Source of the DNA: a virus
Length of the DNA: 64,000 bases
IMG/VR virus record: IMGVR_UViG_3300022698_000267
Location: 101,575-165,574 of that record
Direction: 5' to 3' (one strand)
Below, piece by piece: positions 15,729-23,726 of this stretch. The notes beneath the pieces were generated by a model that was not told the DNA's origin, made no database searches, and saw only the letters and a program-made list of their open reading frames with translations. The translations under genes and the position numbers were made by a program. The stretch's first letter is position 1. Each line of letters begins with the position of its first letter.

Positions 15729-15740
15729 GGGCTTCAGCCC
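15729..15740 (+). terminator. Weak hairpin between 15409 and 15763
   Basis: GGGC-TTCA-GCCC without a T-run; likely allows readthrough to the next gene. Confidence 0.45.
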
Positions 15741-15762
15741 CATCTAAAGGAGGAGTAAACAG

Positions 15763-16086
15763 ATGAGAGGAACCGTAAACGTTACCACAACTATTGGTTG
15801 GAGAGTAGTTGAGCACAAAAGTAAAGCTGGTGGGTTTGTTGGGTATATCGACGCAACTTACGATCGGTTGATTGAGCTTCTGGGTAAACCAAAGGGTTCC
15901 AATCCTTTTGGTAAAGTGAAAGCCGAGTGGGTTGTTCGTTTTACTACGGGAGACGAGTTTTACATTTACGATTTTAAAAGTAACAAAGAACCAGAGGATA
16001 GAACTTACTGGCATGTTGGTGGTAGTCGAAAGGCTGCTGAATGGTTTTTCAATAGTCTGGGAATTACAATGTATCGGGATCGATAA
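15763..16086 (+). CDS. Hypothetical protein
   Basis: 107 residues, AAAGGAGGAG ribosome site. Alternating beta strands with WVVRFTTGDEFYIYDFKS and a helix with AAEWFFNSLGI; compact small domain. The next promoter begins within 20 nt of its stop. Not recognised. Confidence 0.74.
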   Translation: MRGTVNVTTTIGWRVVEHKSKAGGFVGYIDATYDRLIELLGKPKGSNPFGKVKAEWVVRFTTGDEFYIYDFKSNKEPEDRTYWHVGGSRKAAEWFFNSLGITMYRDR

Positions 16087-16102
16087 AATATTCAAATAGT
16101 AC

Positions 16103-16131
16103 TTGACAAAACGAACAAAATCTGTTATACT
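16103..16131 (+). promoter_or_regulatory. Cassette promoter for 16178
   Basis: TTGACA, 17-bp spacer, TATACT; TTCAAATAGTAC upstream, GAGGTTAGGGGAAA downstream. Confidence 0.87.
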
Positions 16132-16177
16132 ACATTTAAGAGGTTAGGGGAAAATACATAATAAAGGGAGGTAGCAA

Positions 16178-16726
16178 ATGAGAAGAGAATGGAATGGAAC
16201 GATGAACGTTGGAAATATGGAGCAGAAGATAATTTTCCTTACGGAGATGCAGGGTCAGTTGTCGGATGGTATGTGGGAGAATACAGAACCTTTTGACCAT
16301 TGGCATCCGTGGTGTTCGTTGAATTGGGATACAGTCCACGTTGAACCCAATAACACAGGTGTAACCGGAAACCTTACTGCTGCTCGCAAACGGGGTTATC
16401 GATTTAACAGTACTGAGCTGTTGGAGATTGTGGGCGAACGCATCATCGTCAAGATCAACCTGTGGAAGAAGCTTGGCGATAAATTCCTGGAGATTCTGGA
16501 AAAGAATCATTGGCTTATTCCGGATGACGGCCGGCTTCCAACATCCAAAGATGAATATTGGACCAAGAAACGAGAAAAGTTGATCGAGCTTGGATTGACT
16601 GAAGAAGTAATGAGGGACGCCCTGGAAAATGGATCTTATACCATGAAGGATCTTCGAAATGACTGTGCTGCGTTAACTAAGGTTCTCAAAGCTAATGCAA
16701 AGGAACCTGCACAAGAAGCTGCTTAA
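16178..16726 (+). CDS. Hypothetical protein
   Basis: 182 residues, GGGAGGTAGCAA ribosome site. Contains a Trp/His-rich stretch (FDHWHPWCSLNWDTVH) and a helical C-terminus ending KANAKEPAQEAA. No known family. Confidence 0.75.
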   Translation: MRREWNGTMNVGNMEQKIIFLTEMQGQLSDGMWENTEPFDHWHPWCSLNWDTVHVEPNNTGVTGNLTAARKRGYRFNSTELLEIVGERIIVKINLWKKLGDKFLEILEKNHWLIPDDGRLPTSKDEYWTKKREKLIELGLTEEVMRDALENGSYTMKDLRNDCAALTKVLKANAKEPAQEAA

Positions 16727-16735
16727 CCTCCCTCA

Positions 16736-16760
16736 AGGGGTGGCCTCCCCAGCCACCCCT
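16736..16760 (+). terminator. Hairpin terminator after 16178
   Basis: AGGGGTGGC pairs with GCCACCCCT across CTCCCCA. T-rich but not a clean T-run downstream. Confidence 0.7.
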
Positions 16761-16802
16761 CCTTCCTTCCACTTAAAAAATTCAAAAATATTCAAAAAGT
16801 AC

Positions 16803-16831
16803 TTGACAAAACGAACAAAATCTGTTATACT
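16803..16831 (+). promoter_or_regulatory. Cassette promoter for 16885
   Basis: TTGACA, 17-bp spacer, TATACT; TTCAAAAAGTAC upstream, GTGGTTGGGGAGAG downstream. Confidence 0.87.
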
Positions 16832-16884
16832 ATATTTAAGTGGTTGGGGAGAGACCACAAATAAAATAAACGGGGGTAGAAATC

Positions 16885-17928
16885 ATGTGTTGGTTATATT
16901 TAAGGACGACGCAAAAAACAAGGCCAGTATCGAACCATTATTTAAGGAAGTTTTACAGTAAGGGTGGGGACCTTAACCCGGATGGTTGGGGAATCACCTC
17001 TTATATGGCAAAAGCCAAAGACTTCACTCTGATGAAAGAGCCCACTAATGCTTCCGATAGCATGGTAGCCCATGCAGTTTCGGTTCAAAGTGGACTTCCA
17101 AAGACCAGAGCGGTCATTGCTCATGTTCGGAAAAAATCATGTGGCAAAGTTTCTTATCGGAATACACAGCCCATGTTGAAGAGAAGTGAAGTTACCGGAG
17201 AGATGTGGGCTTTTGCACATAATGGTAGTGCAACTCAGGAACAGATTGATGAGTTGAAAGAAGATGTAAAGGAAAATTGCTCTTACAAACCTGTTACACA
17301 GCTGGACAGTGAACTCCTTTTCATTGAATTTATGGATTGCATAGATAGGATAATGAAACCCAAAGATGAGAGTCGAGAAACCTTCAAGGTGATTCATGAA
17401 TTTCTCAAAACCCTTAATGAGTATACCAAAATGTGTGTGGTTGCTACAAACGGCGAGCTGTGCTTTGCTTACAGGGATATGAAGGGACAAAGATTCCTTC
17501 ATTTACTCAAAGATAAGGTAGGCTATGTAACCAGCACCCAACCACTTACCAGTGGTCCTTGGAAATCATTGTCACCTGGACAGATGTTGGTTTTTAAACG
17601 TGGAAAATTGATTTACAATAGCCATTACAAACAAGATGCAGGAAAGAAGGTTGTTGCACAATCATCAAGGTCTGGTGGATATCAGTTATCTCCATACAAA
17701 CAATCTTCTTACAAATATGATTTTGCCTTTCCCAAAGACGAGTATCTTATGGGTCGTGATAATTTTCATGATGAAGCAGAGGAGATGGGTCTTTGGGATG
17801 ATTTGGATCAGGCAACCCGTTCCGATGGGCGACGAGATTATGATGCCGTTCTGCTGGAAGATGGTCAGGATGGTCATTCGTTTACAACGATCGGTGAACA
17901 TGTAGCAAATAAGTTTTCTGAATTCTAA
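16885..17928 (+). CDS. Class II glutamine amidotransferase-like protein
   Basis: 347 residues. Starts MCW, placing Cys2 as the N-terminal nucleophile after Met removal. Other Ntn amidohydrolase features: NPDGWGI (about 32-38), AHVRKKSCGKVSYRNTQPM (substrate-binding Arg, about 76-94), WAFAHNGS (about 107-114, oxyanion Asn-Gly) and DSELLF (about 140). It therefore has a complete YafJ/GATase_4-type domain that would release ammonia from glutamine or hydrolyse a gamma-glutamyl bond. The C-terminal 100 residues are unassigned and there is no synthetase partner nearby. Confidence 0.85.
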   Translation: MCWLYLRTTQKTRPVSNHYLRKFYSKGGDLNPDGWGITSYMAKAKDFTLMKEPTNASDSMVAHAVSVQSGLPKTRAVIAHVRKKSCGKVSYRNTQPMLKRSEVTGEMWAFAHNGSATQEQIDELKEDVKENCSYKPVTQLDSELLFIEFMDCIDRIMKPKDESRETFKVIHEFLKTLNEYTKMCVVATNGELCFAYRDMKGQRFLHLLKDKVGYVTSTQPLTSGPWKSLSPGQMLVFKRGKLIYNSHYKQDAGKKVVAQSSRSGGYQLSPYKQSSYKYDFAFPKDEYLMGRDNFHDEAEEMGLWDDLDQATRSDGRRDYDAVLLEDGQDGHSFTTIGEHVANKFSEF

Positions 17929-17952
17929 TCTAACCTCCCAACAACCCCCGAC

Positions 17953-17983
17953 TGATGTAGCGGCTTCCCCCGGCCGCTACATC
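17953..17983 (+). terminator. Hairpin terminator after amidotransferase
   Basis: GATGTAGCGGC and GCCGCTACATC form an 11-bp stem around TTCCCCCG. Confidence 0.78.
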
Positions 17984-18026
17984 TATGTAATAACAGAAGA
18001 TTTTTATATAATTATTCAAATAGTAC

Positions 18027-18055
18027 TTGACTTTTTAGTTCGTAGCCTATATAAT
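18027..18055 (+). promoter_or_regulatory. Cassette promoter for 18102
   Basis: TTGACT, 17-bp spacer, TATAAT; TTCAAATAGTAC upstream, GTGGTTGGGGAAA downstream. Confidence 0.87.
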
Positions 18056-18101
18056 ACGTTTAAGTGGTTGGGGAAATGGATACGAAAAATTGGAGGTACT
18101 T

Positions 18102-18383
18102 ATGGAAGCAAATGAATTCGAAAGAGAGGAAATTTTAAATCAGGCTTACAACTTCGAGAAATTTGCAGTGAGGGATGGTGTGGTTGTTATTAAACATCCA
18201 GATGGTCGGATCCGGCTTACGGAAGAGGCTGGTCTTGGGCTTATACTTATTACTTCCTTTCCAGATGATGATACAGAGGGAGTTAAGACTTTTTGGATGA
18301 ACATAAGCTCACTTCATGATTTGGGTAATAAATTGCGTGTTTCTGATCAAAGGAGAGTTTCACCAGATACAATTTGGATATAA
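18102..18383 (+). CDS. Hypothetical protein, paralogue of 23360
   Basis: 93 residues from ATG 18102 (GGAGG 6 nt upstream). Shares with the 23360 product the N-terminus REEILNQAYNFEKFAV and the end FWMNISSLHDLGNKLR, with a beta-rich middle. So this is a duplicated family placed in two separate cassettes. Function unknown. Confidence 0.75.
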   Translation: MEANEFEREEILNQAYNFEKFAVRDGVVVIKHPDGRIRLTEEAGLGLILITSFPDDDTEGVKTFWMNISSLHDLGNKLRVSDQRRVSPDTIWI

Positions 18384-18401
18384 TTTTTGGAGGATAATGT
18401 T

Positions 18402-18650
18402 ATGGAAGCTTTAGAGATAGCTGATAAATGTGTTCGAATTGCAAAATCTTGTTGTCACAATGAACAAGTTGATGTTGCTAAGAATTTTTTTAATCGGGCT
18501 ATCACAAAATTAGAGGCTAGTGATGTTCCGGGAAAGATGGAAGCTATAGACATCATAATCACAGCGTGGAATAAACTTTTGAATGATAGGGAACAGGGTG
18601 TCTTAGGTACTGGTTTCGAACATATTGATTCACAAACTATTTTAAATTAA
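18402..18650 (+). CDS. Hypothetical helical protein
   Basis: 82 residues from ATG 18402 with GGAGG 8 nt before; an earlier in-frame ATG overlaps that site. All-helical, with ADKCVRIAKSCCHNEQVDVA resembling a TPR-like helix pair. Unassigned. Confidence 0.7.
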   Translation: MEALEIADKCVRIAKSCCHNEQVDVAKNFFNRAITKLEASDVPGKMEAIDIIITAWNKLLNDREQGVLGTGFEHIDSQTILN

Positions 18651-18673
18651 GAACATTTTTCTTCAAATAGTAC

Positions 18674-18702
18674 TTGACTTTTTAGTTCGTAGCCTATATA
18701 AT
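18674..18702 (+). promoter_or_regulatory. Cassette promoter for 18754
   Basis: TTGACT, 17-bp spacer, TATAAT; TTCAAATAGTAC upstream, GAGGTTGAGGAA downstream. Confidence 0.87.
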
Positions 18703-18753
18703 ACAAATAAGAGGTTGAGGAATTAAGAACTTAAATTAAGAAAGGAGATAAAA

Positions 18754-19677
18754 ATGGAGGCAATGGAAACAAGTTTACAGACGATGAATGATGAATCAGT
18801 GAATCCTTTTTACGAAGTGGGTCGATTCCCACTGGTGGCAAAAACTCGCACACCAGATGGACACTTTGGTCCCACCGTTGAGGCCGGATATGATCTTTTG
18901 GTCAATATGGAGGATCATTCCCCAGTCGGTCTTATCAGCCCTGGTTACAATCTGGTTACCAACAGGGAATTGGATGTGATGATTCAGGAGGCGACAGATG
19001 GAATTTCAATTCATTCCATTCAGGATCATATGAATGCGAATGGAAGCGCCTGGATTCGGCGAATGATCTTCGATGCGGATAATATGACTTTTGATGTCAC
19101 CGGCAACAATGACATTGTCAAGATCATGCTGGAAATTTCCAATTCCTACAACGGACAGTCTTCCCTGGAAATGAACATGAAATTGTGGCGGAAGATTTGT
19201 GTCAATGGTTTAATGGGTTGGACTGATTACCAACAACTTCGGTTCAAACATCTGGTGCAGGGAATTGTCGAAAGATTGAAAGATCTGTTTCGATTGAATG
19301 TGGATCGTGCAAGTGCTCAGGTAAACGTTTGGAGCGATTGGGCCGAGATTACATTTCCACAGCAGATGTTCAATGATTTTATTGACATGCACAAAGTTCC
19401 GCTCACCGATGAAGAAGCAGAGACCAAATCACCGGTTCCCAGAATGTTGAGTGATCGACAGGCCGGATTCATCAAGGACCGTTACGAGCCGATCATGAAC
19501 GAATATGGTGAGAACGAAACCAAATGGGGTGCGTACAACGTTCTTACGGCTATTGCAACCCATGATATCAAGACGCGCAAACCTGGGACCTCCCCTCTTT
19601 TTACTGCGGCATATGCAAGGATGGAGAAGTTGATTGGATCCTTCTACAATAACCAACCGGAAAATTTGCTTAACTAA
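18754..19677 (+). CDS. DUF932-family phage/plasmid protein
   Basis: 307 residues, AAAGGAGA ribosome site. VGLISPGYNLVTNRELDVM (about 53-71) and MNMKLWRKICVNGLMGW (about 131-147) are the hallmark segments of the DUF932 phage/plasmid-like family, whose biochemical role is not established. Noticeably richer in GC than the neighbouring small genes, as is common for highly expressed phage genes. Upstream of the gp32-like gene, hinting at DNA metabolism. Confidence 0.82.
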   Translation: MEAMETSLQTMNDESVNPFYEVGRFPLVAKTRTPDGHFGPTVEAGYDLLVNMEDHSPVGLISPGYNLVTNRELDVMIQEATDGISIHSIQDHMNANGSAWIRRMIFDADNMTFDVTGNNDIVKIMLEISNSYNGQSSLEMNMKLWRKICVNGLMGWTDYQQLRFKHLVQGIVERLKDLFRLNVDRASAQVNVWSDWAEITFPQQMFNDFIDMHKVPLTDEEAETKSPVPRMLSDRQAGFIKDRYEPIMNEYGENETKWGAYNVLTAIATHDIKTRKPGTSPLFTAAYARMEKLIGSFYNNQPENLLN

Positions 19678-19691
19678 TAACCCACATAACT

Positions 19692-19709
19692 AGGGGGCTT
19701 CGGCCCCCT
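19692..19709 (+). terminator. TTCG-loop hairpin before 19725
   Basis: AGGGGGC-TTCG-GCCCCCT; followed at once by the SD of the next gene, so a partial terminator or attenuator. Confidence 0.6.
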
Positions 19710-19724
19710 TGAAGGAGAGCAATC

Positions 19725-20444
19725 ATGTTAAACCATCTTATTTCAACAGAAGATAATTCTATTTCTATTTGGCGCCCAGACAATGGTCCTCATCTCATAA
19801 AAATCTTGACTTATGTGACTGAAGAAGGTCCCAGATATACATTCGAATACTTGGGACATTATTTTCCTGAAGATGGTTCAATTGTATGTCCCCGTACCTG
19901 GAATGAAAATTGTCCCATATGTGATTTCATTGAAATCAGTTGCAAAGGTTCTGGTATGGATTTTCTTGACTTTCGTTTTATACGAGCCAAGAAGCGGAGT
20001 CTCTACAATGTTGTTGTTTTGGATACCAAGAAAGAAGAAAAACTTGGCGTTCAGATACTTGACATTTCAAGTTGGTTTGCAGAACGAAACCTTCTTGATC
20101 TTTTTAAAGAACTTATCCAAAGTGAACCTCCTGAATTTGATTCACTCACTCCTGAATTAGAAGAAGTATACAATTACATTTCAGATTATGTTGCTTATAC
20201 TTTAAAAGCAAAAGAAGTGGCTGACCCTATTCAAATTCTACAAGAAAATTATGTGCGGTTTTATGTTCGAGGAAAACGAACTTTTACTATGCAGATGGAT
20301 CATTGGGGATTGGAACCTGATGAACGGAAATGCAAATGTAATGAACTTGTCCCTCATAACTTGGAGAATCTGTTGGTAAAATCAACGTTCGAAGAAGTTT
20401 ATGCTAAACTCCGGAATTATTTCAAGAAAGATTGTAAATGTTAG
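19725..20444 (+). CDS. gp32-like single-stranded DNA-binding protein (putative)
   Basis: 239 residues. An N-terminal beta domain with KILTYVTEEGPRYTFEYL, then HYFPEDGSIVCPRTW, NENCPICDFIEI suggests the OB-fold plus zinc motif of T4 gp32-type SSBs; C-terminal cysteines (KCKC...CKC) are extra. gp32-type proteins coat ssDNA during replication and recombination. The usual acidic tail is not obvious, so the call is tentative. A second protein with CPICEALE is at 26892. Confidence 0.6.
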   Translation: MLNHLISTEDNSISIWRPDNGPHLIKILTYVTEEGPRYTFEYLGHYFPEDGSIVCPRTWNENCPICDFIEISCKGSGMDFLDFRFIRAKKRSLYNVVVLDTKKEEKLGVQILDISSWFAERNLLDLFKELIQSEPPEFDSLTPELEEVYNYISDYVAYTLKAKEVADPIQILQENYVRFYVRGKRTFTMQMDHWGLEPDERKCKCNELVPHNLENLLVKSTFEEVYAKLRNYFKKDCKC

Positions 20445-20463
20445 TAAAAAGTTCAAAAAGTAC

Positions 20464-20492
20464 TTGACAAATCCTTCAAATTCTGTTATACT
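20464..20492 (+). promoter_or_regulatory. Cassette promoter for 20537
   Basis: TTGACA, 17-bp spacer, TATACT; TTCAAAAAGTAC upstream, GTGGTTGGGGAGAAC downstream. Confidence 0.87.
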
Positions 20493-20536
20493 ATGTTTAA
20501 GTGGTTGGGGAGAACATTTAAATAGGGGGAAGCAAA

Positions 20537-20881
20537 ATGGGAGCAACGAATTTTTATTGTGAAGCAGTTGGAAAAACAGTGCAGGAAGCCTTTAATCGGG
20601 CCATCGAAGATGCGAGGCATGAGTACGGTCATCGAAGCTATACTGGTTCGATTGCTGAAAAAGCAGGGCATGGCTTTCGAAAGGCTAATTTCCCAAAACG
20701 GCCGACCAAGAAGAATTTTGGCGATCAGGTCTATGAACTTTCAGACAAGTCGGACAAATATGGTCCGGCCCTTTATCATGAATTTACCGGCGTTATGCGT
20801 ACCGAAGCCTGTCGTCGCCACGGCGTTAAAAAAGGTTCTCGGTCTAAGGTCTTTGCGTTCTTCGGTATAGCGTCTTGTTAA
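20537..20881 (+). CDS. Conserved hypothetical protein
   Basis: 114 residues. FYCEAVGKTVQEAFNRAIED and ARHEYGHRSYTGSIAEK form an alpha-beta unit that I recall from other bacterial and phage hypothetical proteins (GKT.xEAFxxAxEDAxxxYGHxxYTGTIAEK). The C-terminus is basic. Function is unknown. First of two genes with the GGCT gene. Confidence 0.72.
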   Translation: MGATNFYCEAVGKTVQEAFNRAIEDARHEYGHRSYTGSIAEKAGHGFRKANFPKRPTKKNFGDQVYELSDKSDKYGPALYHEFTGVMRTEACRRHGVKKGSRSKVFAFFGIASC

Positions 20882-20894
20882 AGGGGGTCTAAAA

Positions 20895-21398
20895 ATGAAA
20901 AAGAAAATAACAACCAACATTTTTGTCTACGGAACATTGCGAAAGGGTTTTGGGAATAATAGGTTGCTGAAAGATTCCAGGTTCGTTGGAGATGCTGTTA
21001 CGGTAAGAAGATATGGAATGTATGCATCTGGAATCCCTTACGTTCATGAAGACGAAGCCTTTTGCACTGTAGTTGGAGAGGTTTACGAAGTTGACATTGA
21101 TACTCTTCTGAAGCTGGACAGGTTGGAAGGACACCCGAATTTTTACCGGCGAAAGACTGTCGACGTTTGTTTGGCCACCGGCAATTCTATCCGAGCCGAT
21201 ATTTACTTCCATCAAGGAGGTGTTGGGGACCATATGCATAAAGTTGTAAATGGTGATTACAAATACCAGGAGAAAGAGGAGATTGAGAAAGTCTCTACAC
21301 CTACGGTCTGGGAACCAAAAATTTGGACATCGAAATCATACGTTTCACCAGTTAAGAAATCTCTTCTTGCAGCCTTCCGGGCTAGAGTATTTAATTAA
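20895..21398 (+). CDS. Gamma-glutamylcyclotransferase-like protein (GGCT 1)
   Basis: 167 residues. VYGTLRKGFGNNRLL (about 11-25) is the family's phosphate/substrate loop (YGTLRxG), and LDRLEGHPNFYRRKTV (about 74-89) holds the catalytic Glu of LEGHP. The fold (AIG2/GGCT) cleaves gamma-glutamyl amino acids or gamma-glutamylamines to 5-oxoproline. A Lys-rich C-terminal tail of about 45 residues is extra. One of three such proteins in the window (also 49041, 60427). Confidence 0.87.
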   Translation: MKKKITTNIFVYGTLRKGFGNNRLLKDSRFVGDAVTVRRYGMYASGIPYVHEDEAFCTVVGEVYEVDIDTLLKLDRLEGHPNFYRRKTVDVCLATGNSIRADIYFHQGGVGDHMHKVVNGDYKYQEKEEIEKVSTPTVWEPKIWTSKSYVSPVKKSLLAAFRARVFN

Positions 21399-21417
21399 TA
21401 ATTTCTTCAAATAGTAC

Positions 21418-21446
21418 TTGACAAATCCTCCAAAATCTGTTATACT
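21418..21446 (+). promoter_or_regulatory. Cassette promoter for 21488
   Basis: TTGACA, 17-bp spacer, TATACT; TTCAAATAGTAC upstream, GTGGTTAGGGGAAA downstream. Confidence 0.87.
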
Positions 21447-21487
21447 ATGTTTAAGTGGTTAGGGGAAATAGAATATAGGGGGAACAA

Positions 21488-21784
21488 ATGGGGACAAAGA
21501 CGAGAAGTTACTTAGGGGTTGAGGGTCGTCACATGAAACCTACGCCCAGTCATCGTCCGGCGATTTGGGAATGTATGCTGGGCACGGTTTATGCATTGAA
21601 CGATAAGGGTAAGGTTAGATATTTCGATTTTGATTATGATGCAGCCAAAGAGTTTGCTGGAATTGATGAGAAACGGGATTTGAGAATCTGGAAGAATAAA
21701 CGTTGGGTTCGTTGGGGTAATGGTGGTTCCTGCGAGCAGCCGAGAATGAACCAATTGGTTCTTTGGATCAAGGAGGCCGCATAA
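21488..21784 (+). CDS. Hypothetical basic protein
   Basis: 98 residues. Basic N-terminus, beta-alpha middle (GKVRYFDFDYDAAKEFAGI) and a Trp-rich segment (IWKNKRWVRWGNGG). TAATG overlap with the next gene. Not recognised. Confidence 0.72.
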   Translation: MGTKTRSYLGVEGRHMKPTPSHRPAIWECMLGTVYALNDKGKVRYFDFDYDAAKEFAGIDEKRDLRIWKNKRWVRWGNGGSCEQPRMNQLVLWIKEAA

Positions 21785-21954
21785 TGTTCGATAAAGATGA
21801 GATTGAAGAATTGAATCGAAGATTTCCTCCTGAGATGACTGATGATCAATTCAAGGAATTGAGGCAAGAGATTATTGATGCCATAAACAGATTGAACTAT
21901 CTGCAACGAATTCATTATCGAGAAGAAGGAAAATCTTATAAACCTTTCATATAA
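21784..21954 (+). CDS. Small helical protein
   Basis: 56 residues, start in TAATG coupling with the previous stop. Helical and charged (DEIEELNRRFPPEMTDDQFK). The next promoter overlaps its 3' end. Unassigned. Confidence 0.66.
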   Translation: MFDKDEIEELNRRFPPEMTDDQFKELRQEIIDAINRLNYLQRIHYREEGKSYKPFI

Positions 21955-21957
21955 TAC

Positions 21958-21986
21958 TTGACAAAATCTTTAAAATCTGTTATAAT
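21958..21986 (+). promoter_or_regulatory. Promoter for 22010
   Basis: TTGACA, 17-bp spacer, TATAAT; leader is short and lacks the GGTTGGGG box. Confidence 0.82.
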
Positions 21987-22009
21987 GTATTTAGATTTGA
22001 GGAGGGAAC

Positions 22010-22258
22010 ATGAAAAATTCAGAGAAACGAGATTTGGTCAGGCGTTTGATGCGAGTAAGTGTGTTTGAGAAATTTGATGGTCCTTATTCACATCACAATA
22101 GGGTTACAGCAAGGTTTCAAGAGAATTCAGCCGTTGTGGTAACCAGAACCTTAGAAGCTTTATTTCCCAAGAATAAAGTTACTTGTCAACCCACCAGAGT
22201 TTGGGGAAGACTTTCTGTTCTTCGTCGGGTCACTATTTACATTCCAGTCAAGGAGTAA
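22010..22258 (+). CDS. Hypothetical basic protein
   Basis: 82 residues, GGAGGGAAC ribosome site. Basic, Val/Arg-rich (RVTARFQENSAVVVTRTLEA). First of three overlapping or adjacent genes. Unassigned. Confidence 0.7.
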   Translation: MKNSEKRDLVRRLMRVSVFEKFDGPYSHHNRVTARFQENSAVVVTRTLEALFPKNKVTCQPTRVWGRLSVLRRVTIYIPVKE

Positions 22259-22262
22259 CAAA

Positions 22263-22565
22263 ATGAAACCAGGAATTTTTGGATGGTCTTATCCACCGGG
22301 GGTAACTTCGGTTCCCGGTGATTATGATGAACCTTGTGAAGTTTGTGGTGGGATGCCTGATGATGATTGTATATGCCCTGAATGCCCTGAATGTGGGGCT
22401 TACGGCGATCCCTTTTGTTATGAAAACCATGGTATGATAAAGACCCAAATGCAAAAGGATTATCTGGCGGTCAAAGAGAAAGAATGGGAAGAAGCTGCTA
22501 GGGCAATGGAAAAGGACATGGAAGAAGCCTATGGCGAAGCAGATTCTATCTTGGAGGAAGACTAA
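22263..22565 (+). CDS. Cys-rich zinc-binding protein (putative)
   Basis: 100 residues. Eight cysteines in CEVCGG, CICPECPECG and FCYENH give two likely zinc knuckles at about 20-55, followed by an acidic helix (KEKEWEEAARAMEKDMEEAY). TAATG overlap with the next gene. Function unknown. Confidence 0.72.
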   Translation: MKPGIFGWSYPPGVTSVPGDYDEPCEVCGGMPDDDCICPECPECGAYGDPFCYENHGMIKTQMQKDYLAVKEKEWEEAARAMEKDMEEAYGEADSILEED

Positions 22566-23068
22566 TGCAAAGCCCCTACTATATTCAGAGAATGAAAAGA
22601 GTTGAAAACCCATCAGAGAACCCGTCTGTCGATGACCTTTATCGAATGGACTATATGGGTTCGGCAGAGTTTGAGTTTGGAGCTCTGCCCAAGTCATTGA
22701 AACGTATGACCAAAGTTTTCGATGAGCTTGTGGTTCAGATATCAGTAATCAAGGATTTCAAAAAGAAACCTCTTTACCTGCTTGGAACAGCAAAAAATGT
22801 TCATGAATATCAAAATTTTATTCCAGAATTGTTTTATGAAAAGATTCATTTGAAAGAAAGGCTGGAGCATACGTATGCTTGGAAAGGTAAAGGTGGTTAT
22901 GGTATTACCAAGTATCCTTTCAAAGAGTTTTATCATCCAACGGCCTGGTGGGACATTGACAATGATGTGATGTTCACTTTCGGAAAGAAGCACGCTGAAA
23001 ATTTGCGAAAAGCTATTGGTGTCGTTCGGGACAAGAAGATGGCACAAGGGAAATCCGAATGGTACTAA
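22565..23068 (+). CDS. Conserved protein with MDYMGSAEFEFG motif
   Basis: 167 residues. The motif YRMDYMGSAEFEFGALPKSL (about 26-45) is recalled from other phage and bacterial hypothetical proteins, where function is unknown. Mixed alpha/beta; no catalytic motif evident. Confidence 0.72.
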   Translation: MQSPYYIQRMKRVENPSENPSVDDLYRMDYMGSAEFEFGALPKSLKRMTKVFDELVVQISVIKDFKKKPLYLLGTAKNVHEYQNFIPELFYEKIHLKERLEHTYAWKGKGGYGITKYPFKEFYHPTAWWDIDNDVMFTFGKKHAENLRKAIGVVRDKKMAQGKSEWY

Positions 23069-23108
23069 TTGTATTTCTTCAACACCTCCCCCCCAACACC
23101 TTTCTCAT

Positions 23109-23137
23109 GAGAGGTGAGGTCCCCTCCCTCACCTCTC
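23109..23137 (+). terminator. Hairpin after 22565 operon
   Basis: GAGAGGTGAGG pairs with CCTCACCTCTC (11 bp, 7-nt loop). No T-run, so activity is uncertain. Confidence 0.6.
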
Positions 23138-23179
23138 CCTACCTATCACATAAATTATTCTGAAAAGTTCAAATAGTAC

Positions 23180-23208
23180 TTGACATTTCTATCAAATTCT
23201 GTTATACT
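23180..23208 (+). promoter_or_regulatory. Cassette promoter for 23253
   Basis: TTGACA, 17-bp spacer, TATACT; TTCAAATAGTAC upstream, GTGGTTAGGGGAAA downstream. Confidence 0.87.
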
Positions 23209-23252
23209 ATGTTTAAGTGGTTAGGGGAAATAGAATAAAGGGGGGATAGCAA

Positions 23253-23360
23253 ATGATGAATGAAGCCGAATATGATTTTTACATGGAAGCACAGAGACAG
23301 GCGTGGGAAGTAGAGCAAGAGCTGGAAAAAGAAGAAGCGGAAGAGGAGGTGATAGAATAA
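23253..23360 (+). CDS. Very acidic small peptide
   Basis: 35 residues; GGGGGGATAG before the ATG. Almost entirely a Glu-rich helix (VEQELEKEEAEEEVIE). Coupled to the next gene by TAATG. Could be a leader for 23360 or a small protein inhibitor. Confidence 0.6.
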   Translation: MMNEAEYDFYMEAQRQAWEVEQELEKEEAEEEVIE

Positions 23361-23662
23361 TGGAAATGGCTTTCGAATGGCAGCGGGAAGAGATTTTGAA
23401 TAAGGCTAACAATTTTGAGAAGTTTGCAGTAAAGGGAAAGACAGTCACTCTTATCTGTTCGGATTGTACAATTGTCCTTCAAGTTGGAGTTGTACAAAGG
23501 GTGGAATTGGTTTTTGTTTACTACTTCCCAAAGGCTGCAGATGAGAAACCTTTGGAATTTTGGATCAATAAATCGTCTATGTCACAGTTGGGTGATAAGC
23601 TTCGAAGTTCTGCTTTTAAACGGGTCCCATGGACTGAAGTTCCAGTACTGAAGTTCCAGTAA
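23360..23662 (+). CDS. Hypothetical protein, paralogue of 18102
   Basis: 100 residues. Shares REEILNKANNFEKFAVKGK and FWINKSSMSQLGDKLR with the 18102 product; the middle differs and has two Cys (LICSDC). Starts in TAATG overlap. Function unknown. Confidence 0.75.
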   Translation: MEMAFEWQREEILNKANNFEKFAVKGKTVTLICSDCTIVLQVGVVQRVELVFVYYFPKAADEKPLEFWINKSSMSQLGDKLRSSAFKRVPWTEVPVLKFQ

Positions 23663-23726
23663 AAACTATTCCTTTACTTAGATTAAAACCTTTTTAAAAT
23701 CATTTGAATCTACGTAGAGGACATTG

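Noticed and set aside
15358-16095. 245-codon open frame on the minus strand
   Set aside because: It is antisense to two well-supported plus-strand genes with their own promoter and ribosome sites, spans a cassette promoter, and has no SD.
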